Of a DNA stretch of 46,872 nucleotides, positions 40,818 through 46,872 are shown one piece after another. The stretch comes from Muribaculaceae bacterium (GTDB lineage: Bacteria > Bacteroidota > Bacteroidia > Bacteroidales > Muribaculaceae): NCBI GenBank assembly GCA_017553785.1, contig JAFZKD010000042.1, positions 1 through 46,872 on the forward strand, written 5' to 3'. The position numbers and the translations under genes are program-made. Under the pieces are notes generated by a model, which saw only the letters and a program-made list of their open reading frames with translations, was not told the origin of the DNA and did not search any database. Position 1 is the stretch's first letter. Each line of letters opens with the position of its first letter.

Positions 40818-43800
40818 ATGAAAAAGATTAAAAAAGCCTTATTGTCAGTACTTGTTGTGGCTCCAGCGGTCGCTGTGGGTCAACCAGGCGTGATGTCAAG
40901 CGAGGCCGCCGGCTATCTTGAGCGCGGGCGGCTCATGTACGAATCCCATAACTATGTGGGCGCTATCGATCAACTGGAACACATGAAACAGTTGCCCGCT
41001 GATGCGTCGATGCGAGAACAGGCTGACTTCTATATTGCCTTGAGCAAATTTGAGCGGGGCGACAAATCCAGTCTGGCGGCTTTGGAACAGTTCATTGAGC
41101 AGTATTCGGCATCACCACTGGCCATGGAGGCGCAGCTGAAGGTGGGAAACTACTATTTTTACCGTGGCGAGTGGGAGAGCGCCCTCTTGAGCTATTCGCT
41201 CGTGCGCAATCGCTCACTGGATCTCAATAGTGACGAGGATTTGGAGTATCGCCGAGCCTACTGTAACCTGCGTCTGGGCAATTTCCGTGATGCTGAGCGT
41301 CAGTACTATGAGCTTGACAACAGTCCTCGTTATGCCGGTGCAAGTGAGTTTTATAAGGCCTATCTGGATTATGCGCGTGGTGACTATGCCGAGGCCCAGA
41401 ACAAGTTTAGCCTCATCCCGGCCGACAGTGAACTGGGTTACCAGTCCCAGTACTATCTCGCGCAGATCGCATATAACAAGAAACGCTTCAGGGAAGTCAT
41501 TGAGCAGGGGCAGGCGTTACTTGCCCAGCGGCAGAACGATTACTTTGACGCCGAGTTGAACAGGTTGATTGGTGAGAGCTATTATCATCAGGGTAATGAT
41601 GTGCAGGCTCGCACCTATCTGACCCGCTATCTTGATAATCCGGAGGGAGAGCCTTACCGCACCGCAGCCTATACCATGGGTGTCCTGAATTATCGGGACG
41701 GCAACTATCAGGCTGTGGTCAACAACATGCTTCATGTGACCGACGAGAGTGATGCGCTCACTCAGAGCGCTTATCTCTATACGGGACAGGCCAAGCGCGC
41801 ATTGGGTGATATCAATGGCGCCAATATGGCGTTCCAGCAGGCAGCGATGATGGACTGTGACAAGAGTGTGAAGGAGACGGCCTATTATAACTATGCTGTC
41901 GGTGTCAGCAAGGGAGCCCGTACCCCGTTTGACAAGAGCGTGGACTTGTTCGAGGATTTCCTCAACCAGTATCCTAATTCCCGCTACAAGGACAATGTCG
42001 AAGGCTATCTCGTGGACGCTTACATGAACACGACCGACTATCAGCGTGCCCTCACGAGCATCAACCGCATCAAGAATCCCAGTACCAAGGTTCTCGCGGC
42101 AAAGCAGAACGTCCTTTACAACTTGGGTGTGCAGGCGTTGGCGAACAACCGCAACAACGATGCCACCGACTATTTCAAGCAGGCAATCGCTGTGGGTGAC
42201 TATGACAGGACAGCGTTGAACGAGAGCCGCCTGTGGCTGGCCGAGGCGCAGTACCGTGCAGGGAACTACAAAGAAGCCGCCAAGTATCAGCAGGAATATG
42301 TGCGTGATGCAAGCAAGAGCGATGAGAACTATGGCCTTGCGCAATACAACTTGGGTTACAGTCTCTTTGGCGAGAAACGTTATGCCGAGGCCAAGACGGC
42401 TTTCCAGAACGCCATTGCCAGCAAGCAGCTCACGAGTGACCTGACTGCCGATGCTTATAACCGCATCGGTGACGCGCAGTATTACGCGCGCGACTTCGGA
42501 GGCGCCCAGTCATCCTATGACCAGGCTTCGAAAGTTGATAAGAATTCTACCGGGGACTACCCAATGTACCAGAAAGGTATCATGATGGGACTCAGCCGCC
42601 AGTATGCTGATGAGATTAAGCAGATGGACGCTCTCATCAAGGCTTATCCCAAGAGTGACCTTGTGCCGCAGGCTATGCTTGAGAAAGGTAACGCCCAGGC
42701 GTTGCTTGGCAAGAACAGTGACGCTTTGGCCACCTATGCCACCCTGTTGAATAACTACCCCAAGAGCCTTGAGGCTCGCAAGGGACTGCTCCAGACGGCG
42801 CTGGTCAACAAGGGCATGGGCAAGGAAGATGAGGCTATCGATGCTTATAAAAAAGTGATTAAGCAATATCCCACCAGCGCCGAGGCGCAAGCCGCAGCCG
42901 AGGATATGAAACTTATCTATGCCGACCGGGGACAGTTGGCTGAATTCGGCAAGTTCCTCAATAGTGTGCCTAATGCTCCCAAAATTGATGTAAACGAGGT
43001 GGAACGCCTCACCTTTGAGGCCGCAGAGAAGGCCGCCATCGATAGCAGCCCCCGCATCGATAAGTTGCAGCAGTACCTGAAAGATTATCCCGCAGGCGCT
43101 TATGTCGCCAAGGCGAAATACTACATCGCCCGCTACCATTACGGCAAGGGTGATTATGATGAGGCGATGACGGCGATCAACGAAGCGTTGAAGGGTGGCG
43201 GAGATGCCTCCTACGCTCAGGATGCCCTTGCCATGCGCAGCGATATCCTTACCCGACAGGGCAAGCTGGAAGAAGCGCTGCAAAGCTACAAAGAGCTTGT
43301 GGAGCGTGCCTCGAGTGAAGACAACCGGACGCTCGCTCAACTGGGTGCGATGCGCGTCGCGAAGCAGATGGGTAATTGGAGCGAGGTGCGCCTGCTCACC
43401 GAGAACCTGCTTGACCGTGGCGGACTCACCGCTAACGAGGAAAAGGAATGCCGTCTCGAACGAGCCCTCTCGTTCGCCCAGGTGGGCAATACCAAGGAAG
43501 CAGAGACTGCCTTGCGCACACTTGCCCAGGATCCTTCTAACGAATATGGCGCTCAAGCTTCATATGAGCTCTCACGCATGCAATATGAGATGGGTAATTA
43601 CCAGGCTGCCGAGCAGACTGTCAACGCCCTGATTGACGCGGGTACCCCCCACACCTACTGGCTGGCCAAGAGCTTTATCACGATGGCTGATGTCTGCTAC
43701 AAGCAGAACAACGTGGCCCAGGCTCGTGAATACTTGCAGAGCCTCAAGAAGAACTATCCCGGAAAGGAAGCGGAAATCTTTAACGCCATTGAAAGCCGCT

Positions 43801-43892
43801 TGAACAAGTGGAAATGTGGCAATGCCGCTTCTACGTCCAATTCCAGTTCGGACAACGGCAAAAACAAGAAAAAGAGTACCAAGAGCAAGTAA
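40818..43892 (+). CDS. Large exported tetratricopeptide-repeat protein
   Basis: The 1024-residue protein has an N-terminal export signal (MKKIKKALLSVLVVAPAVAVG) and is made almost wholly of TPR-type helical pairs from residue 30 to 985. Examples are AAGYLERGRLMYESHNYVGAIDQLE, FYRGEWESALLSYSLV, YFDAELNRLIGESYYHQGNDVQARTYL and DAYNRIGDAQYYARDFGGAQSSYDQA. It ends in a low-complexity Ser/Asn/Lys tail. Many repeats resemble YfgC/YbgF/BamD-type TPRs, so it may organise envelope complexes in the periplasm. The barrel protein follows after 27 bp, and a partnership with it is likely from gene order. No enzymatic domain is visible. Confidence 0.88.
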   Translation: MKKIKKALLSVLVVAPAVAVGQPGVMSSEAAGYLERGRLMYESHNYVGAIDQLEHMKQLPADASMREQADFYIALSKFERGDKSSLAALEQFIEQYSASPLAMEAQLKVGNYYFYRGEWESALLSYSLVRNRSLDLNSDEDLEYRRAYCNLRLGNFRDAERQYYELDNSPRYAGASEFYKAYLDYARGDYAEAQNKFSLIPADSELGYQSQYYLAQIAYNKKRFREVIEQGQALLAQRQNDYFDAELNRLIGESYYHQGNDVQARTYLTRYLDNPEGEPYRTAAYTMGVLNYRDGNYQAVVNNMLHVTDESDALTQSAYLYTGQAKRALGDINGANMAFQQAAMMDCDKSVKETAYYNYAVGVSKGARTPFDKSVDLFEDFLNQYPNSRYKDNVEGYLVDAYMNTTDYQRALTSINRIKNPSTKVLAAKQNVLYNLGVQALANNRNNDATDYFKQAIAVGDYDRTALNESRLWLAEAQYRAGNYKEAAKYQQEYVRDASKSDENYGLAQYNLGYSLFGEKRYAEAKTAFQNAIASKQLTSDLTADAYNRIGDAQYYARDFGGAQSSYDQASKVDKNSTGDYPMYQKGIMMGLSRQYADEIKQMDALIKAYPKSDLVPQAMLEKGNAQALLGKNSDALATYATLLNNYPKSLEARKGLLQTALVNKGMGKEDEAIDAYKKVIKQYPTSAEAQAAAEDMKLIYADRGQLAEFGKFLNSVPNAPKIDVNEVERLTFEAAEKAAIDSSPRIDKLQQYLKDYPAGAYVAKAKYYIARYHYGKGDYDEAMTAINEALKGGGDASYAQDALAMRSDILTRQGKLEEALQSYKELVERASSEDNRTLAQLGAMRVAKQMGNWSEVRLLTENLLDRGGLTANEEKECRLERALSFAQVGNTKEAETALRTLAQDPSNEYGAQASYELSRMQYEMGNYQAAEQTVNALIDAGTPHTYWLAKSFITMADVCYKQNNVAQAREYLQSLKKNYPGKEAEIFNAIESRLNKWKCGNAASTSNSSSDNGKNKKKSTKSK

Positions 43893-43919
43893 TTAATCCG
43901 TCAAGTATCACACATTAAT

Positions 43920-45767
43920 ATGAAGAAGATATATTTAGCCATTTTGATGGCTGCGTTTGCACTCAATGCGGTGCACGCCCAAGATCATAAGAACCTGAAC
44001 AAGGAAATCACCCTTGAGAAGGACATCGCTCCAATCGACAAGAAGGTGGTCAAGAAGAACGAGCTTCCCAAGGTGAAAAAGGCCGTCCCAACCGGCACGA
44101 AGAACGCATTGGGTTATAGTGACCTCACGACCCCTATCGAGGTGCCGACAACAATCCCGACGTTGCTGCCCTACGGCTACCGCACGGCACACAACTTCAG
44201 CAACCAGCGTGGCTATTTCGACGTTGGTGGCGGTACTCAGGGCAACTTCAGGGTGGACTTCGGCTATCGCATCATCAACGAGGAACGCGAGAAACTGGGG
44301 GTATGGCTCAATCACAACAGCACCTGGAACAGCAAGAACCCCAGTAAGCAAGTCAATCTTAACGAGAACCGAAACAAGCAGAAGTATAACGACAACACGC
44401 TGGCAGTGGATTATAGTCGCGGTTTAGGCGCGGGCACGTTCACCATGGGTGCCAAGTTCCATATTGACAGTTACAACTATTACGGTGGATGGAACGGGTA
44501 TGACGTCATCGCTTATGATGAGAATGGCGCGGAATATACTGATCATCTTAAACCGGCATATAACTGGGCGAATGATAAACAGACTTTCGTCAACTTTGAC
44601 CTGAATGCGGGTTGGGCAAGCCGCTTCATGTTACGTGACAAGCCCTTGCGCTACAATGTGGGTCTGCAATATGGACATGCAGCCTATGATAAGCCTTTCG
44701 ACGACAAGTACAAGAAGGGAGCCCATGACAATTGGGGCATCTTGACCTTGGGCGGCTCCTATGATCTCACCGAGCTGACGACGGCCGCTTTGGGCATCAA
44801 GGGCGAATACCTCAGCCGTGGTGCCAAGGCCAAGGACAGCAGTGTCAATGACCTGTTCGACGAGGTGGGAATGATAACCCTGTCACCCACCTATACCGTG
44901 CTTGGTGACATGTACAAGCTGCAACTGGGTTTGAATGCACACATCAGTTTCAGCGATGGGGCCGCATTCCGTCTGTCACCCAATGTGCGTGCTAATGTGG
45001 CGTTGGTGGATGGCTTCTCGCTGTTTGCCAACTTCCTCGGAGGCAAGTCACTGGGCTACCGTGTGCCCACTCATTTCTACAATTACCGCTATGATTATCC
45101 CCTGTTGATGTATGGCAGCATCTATACTCCGCTGGATGCCGAACTCGGTGTCAAGGCAGGTCCCTTCCAGGGGTTGAGTGGCAAGCTGTCAGTTGGATAT
45201 GCAATTGTAAAGGACCAGCCGGGCATTTGCTATTATGGTTCCTATGTGCGCAATGCTTTGATGAACGGTATGATGTCGACCTATACGGTGATTGATGGTC
45301 GTGGCTACTATTTCAATGCCGAGATTAATTACAAATATCGTTCACTCCTTGAAGCATCAGCGTCTATCAAATACGCGCCTCATGACGATGAATTGTTTAC
45401 CAGCGACAAGCACTATAACAACTACAAGTTGGGTGTTGACCGTGCTTCGACTGTGGCGAACATCGACTTGAAAGTGATACCGTGGAGACCCTTGACGCTG
45501 AATGCGGGTCTTGAGTACCGTGGCGGACGCATGGCGCTGTTCCGCACTGAGTCCTATTTTGATGGCGAAGGTCTCATCCCTGGCAACTATACCTTCGTGG
45601 ACATGGATGATGCCATCAACCTGCATGCTGGCGCCAACTATCGCTTGAATAGTAACATCAACCTGTGGCTCCAGACTCACAACCTGTTGAATCGCCGTTA
45701 CGACATACTCTACGGCCAGGGTGCCCAGCGCATCGGATTCATGCTTGGCGCTGGCTTCACCTTCTGA
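43920..45767 (+). CDS. Outer-membrane beta-barrel, TonB-receptor-like but without a plug
   Basis: The 615-residue protein has a signal peptide (MKKIYLAILMAAFALNAVHA), a Lys-rich linker (ITLEKDIAPIDKKVVKKNELPKVKK) and, from about residue 85, a run of amphipathic beta strands. Examples are GYFDVGGGTQGNFRVDFGYRI, AVDYSRGLGAGTFTMGAKFHID and LKVIPWRPLTLNAGLEYRGGRM. It ends in strands NLWLQTHNLLNRRYDIL and IGFMLGAGFTF with a terminal Phe. The end strands resemble TonB-dependent receptors, but the plug domain and a clear TonB box are missing. It probably sits in the outer membrane with the TPR protein as its periplasmic partner. Transport substrate unknown. Confidence 0.8.
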   Translation: MKKIYLAILMAAFALNAVHAQDHKNLNKEITLEKDIAPIDKKVVKKNELPKVKKAVPTGTKNALGYSDLTTPIEVPTTIPTLLPYGYRTAHNFSNQRGYFDVGGGTQGNFRVDFGYRIINEEREKLGVWLNHNSTWNSKNPSKQVNLNENRNKQKYNDNTLAVDYSRGLGAGTFTMGAKFHIDSYNYYGGWNGYDVIAYDENGAEYTDHLKPAYNWANDKQTFVNFDLNAGWASRFMLRDKPLRYNVGLQYGHAAYDKPFDDKYKKGAHDNWGILTLGGSYDLTELTTAALGIKGEYLSRGAKAKDSSVNDLFDEVGMITLSPTYTVLGDMYKLQLGLNAHISFSDGAAFRLSPNVRANVALVDGFSLFANFLGGKSLGYRVPTHFYNYRYDYPLLMYGSIYTPLDAELGVKAGPFQGLSGKLSVGYAIVKDQPGICYYGSYVRNALMNGMMSTYTVIDGRGYYFNAEINYKYRSLLEASASIKYAPHDDELFTSDKHYNNYKLGVDRASTVANIDLKVIPWRPLTLNAGLEYRGGRMALFRTESYFDGEGLIPGNYTFVDMDDAINLHAGANYRLNSNINLWLQTHNLLNRRYDILYGQGAQRIGFMLGAGFTF

Positions 45768-45808
45768 AAAAGTGTAGATAAGATTCTATAATAACATAAC
45801 AGTGTCTT

Positions 45809-46708
45809 ATGCGTTTGGGTAAGATAGTTTTCTTCATGCTTGCTTTAGCGCTGCTCACGGCATCTTGTAATGAAGATTCATCAAAGGATGAGCCTGCACC
45901 AGAGGAACTGTTGCCTGGAGCAGCCTTTGTGCCTCAAGATGTTGTGCCCAATTCCATCTTTTTTGCGAATCACGAAAGGATTGTAGGTTATGTTTTATGG
46001 CCTGAAGTCACGGTTGATGACACTGATCTCCAAGGTGAAGGTTATTTCTCGTATGATTACTGGTGGGCGCATCGTTCCGAGGCACAATCACTTGAGGATT
46101 ATATGGCATTATGTCAAGTGCCTCAGTCTGTGCTTGAGGCAATGTCCACTCGCAATCTCGTACTGACATGTTTCAAGCATCCTTATTCTCTCATCTATTC
46201 TGCCTATAATGATCAGTACTATGGTGTTATGGTTGCTATGGAAGCCAATTGTTTTCAGGAGTTGATGCGTCGGAAGACAGGGCGCGCTGAATTGCTGGAT
46301 GTGTTCAGTGATTTGCAATATGGCGACACTATCCTCACTCGGGGTGATGTGAGTTTGAACAAATGGGATTATGCTCCCGTATTGATTTGCCTGATGACCG
46401 CTGTGGATTGCGGTGTGTATGACCAGGCTCAGGTCAAGCGCATTGCCAGTGAGGTTTTCAATCAGATTGACGATATCGTGGAGTTCTATTCTGCAGCAGA
46501 TTATGTCGATTGGGATTTCTTGCGTTATCCCTACCTGGTTGGTGCGATACTGGCTCATCACAATGATGAGCAGCTGCAAGACAGCGAGAAGGAATTGCTC
46601 TACAGGTTCCTCGGCTGGCAAGGTTGGACCGGTGACACATTCTCGGCCGAAGATGTCTCCAACTCAACAAGGATTATCAGTGAAAGCCTCGAGCGCCTAG
46701 TTCAATAA
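45809..46708 (+). CDS. Hypothetical lipoprotein
   Basis: The 299-residue protein has a lipoprotein signal (MRLGKIVFFMLALALLTASC, lipid Cys20), an acidic linker (NEDSSKDEPAPEE), then a helical domain. That domain has LEDYMALCQVPQSVLEAMSTRNLVLTCFKHPY, YYGVMVAMEANCFQELMRRKTG and YPYLVGAILAHHN. I do not recognise the family. The helices and scattered Cys, Trp and Tyr suggest an all-alpha fold. It starts 41 bp after the barrel gene and may share its transcript. The strong terminator at 46783-46821 closes the unit. Confidence 0.7.
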   Translation: MRLGKIVFFMLALALLTASCNEDSSKDEPAPEELLPGAAFVPQDVVPNSIFFANHERIVGYVLWPEVTVDDTDLQGEGYFSYDYWWAHRSEAQSLEDYMALCQVPQSVLEAMSTRNLVLTCFKHPYSLIYSAYNDQYYGVMVAMEANCFQELMRRKTGRAELLDVFSDLQYGDTILTRGDVSLNKWDYAPVLICLMTAVDCGVYDQAQVKRIASEVFNQIDDIVEFYSAADYVDWDFLRYPYLVGAILAHHNDEQLQDSEKELLYRFLGWQGWTGDTFSAEDVSNSTRIISESLERLVQ

Positions 46709-46732
46709 TGTGATTCATCAAAACACTAATAT

Positions 46733-46773
46733 AAAGAGGGTGTGTCAAAATGAAGTTATGGCTCACCCTCTTT
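46733..46773. repeat. 10-bp inverted repeat, possible dispersed palindrome
   Basis: AAAGAGGGTG (46733-46742) pairs with CACCCTCTTT (46764-46773). The inner bases TGTGTCAAAATGAAG look like a degenerate form of a palindrome often found behind Bacteroidota genes; that last point is from memory. Confidence 0.4.
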
Positions 46774-46872
46774 GGAAATCAACCGCCTGAGATTGCGATA
46801 TATCTCAGGCGGCGATTTTTTGTCGGTTTGCCCGATAGGTGGCACTCTCGTGGAGTTGAGTGTGAACTGTAA
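46750..46872 (+). CDS. Doubtful 40-codon reading frame at the window end
   Basis: An ATG at 46750 opens 40 codons ending in TAA at the last base. The frame runs through both the inverted repeat and the terminator stem, which by itself explains much of its sequence (LTLFGNQPPEIAIYLRRRFF). There is no promoter or family match I can see. It is listed only because the frame is complete; it is probably not a gene. Confidence 0.12.
   Translation: MKLWLTLFGNQPPEIAIYLRRRFFVGLPDRWHSRGVECEL
46783..46821 (+). terminator. Rho-independent terminator of the TPR-barrel-lipoprotein unit
   Basis: An 11-bp perfect stem CCGCCTGAGAT/ATCTCAGGCGG (8-nt loop) is followed by CGATTTTTT. Confidence 0.85.

Noticed and set aside
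41517-43556. Long minus-strand frames opposite the TPR gene (about 275 and 348 codons)
   Set aside because: Antisense shadows of a repeat-rich gene; no promoter and no recognisable domain.

Overview
The window looks like a chromosomal segment of a Bacteroidales bacterium, perhaps Muribaculaceae or Prevotellaceae. The order is well supported and the family is a guess. The evidence is repeated TAnnTTTG -7 promoter elements, several with TTTG about 19-20 bp upstream, and families typical of Bacteroidota: GH109, a CotH protein with a dockerin, POT transporter pairs, DUF6249, DUF4298, DUF6056-like membrane proteins, and a TPR protein paired with an outer-membrane barrel. Base composition is moderate in genes, with AT-rich intergenic DNA. 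No rRNA, CRISPR array, prophage structure or intact insertion sequence was seen.

Layout. 1-2190: amino-sugar salvage, a GH109 enzyme cut by the window edge followed by an N-acetylhexosamine 1-kinase-like protein. 2195-2443: a MITE-like inverted-repeat element. 2567-4568: a small helical-repeat protein, then a DUF6249 / ECF sigma / two-TM protein operon. 4572-14444, all on the minus strand: a cluster of small-molecule-modifying genes. Two operons start with copies of a duplicated nitroreductase and its promoter. One continues with a xenobiotic acetyltransferase and a P-loop kinase that has an in-frame stop; the other with a ClbS-family protein and a secreted esterase. A third nitroreductase, this one exported, precedes DUF4298 and an AlkZ-like DNA glycosylase, probably behind a GntP permease. 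Three small envelope genes of unknown role lie between them.

14577-17674: CPBP protease, S24 repressor-like regulator and M16 peptidase. 17704-25643: a surface-glycan-like cluster of two GtrB-type glycosyltransferases and three polytopic GT-C-like proteins, with the translation gene frr embedded. 25815-26168: a decayed formylglycine-generating-enzyme-like gene. 26356-27573: pepT, then tRNA-Lys. 27922-29649: secreted CotH-dockerin protein. 30068-31588: the nnr NAD(P)HX repair enzyme, with a 24-bp perfect palindrome at its promoter. Then tRNA-Leu, the hpt-adk-brkB operon, two POT transporters, sufE and a PpiD-like chaperone, all on the minus strand. 40818-46708: a 1024-residue TPR protein, a plug-less TonB-receptor-like barrel and a lipoprotein, closed by a terminator.

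The most interesting idea is that the three nitroreductase-headed minus-strand units (about 4.6-13 kb) form a defence set against electrophilic or DNA-alkylating small molecules. It combines reduction, acetylation, ClbS-type inactivation and AlkZ-type adduct removal. This is inference from families and operon layout, not demonstrated function.
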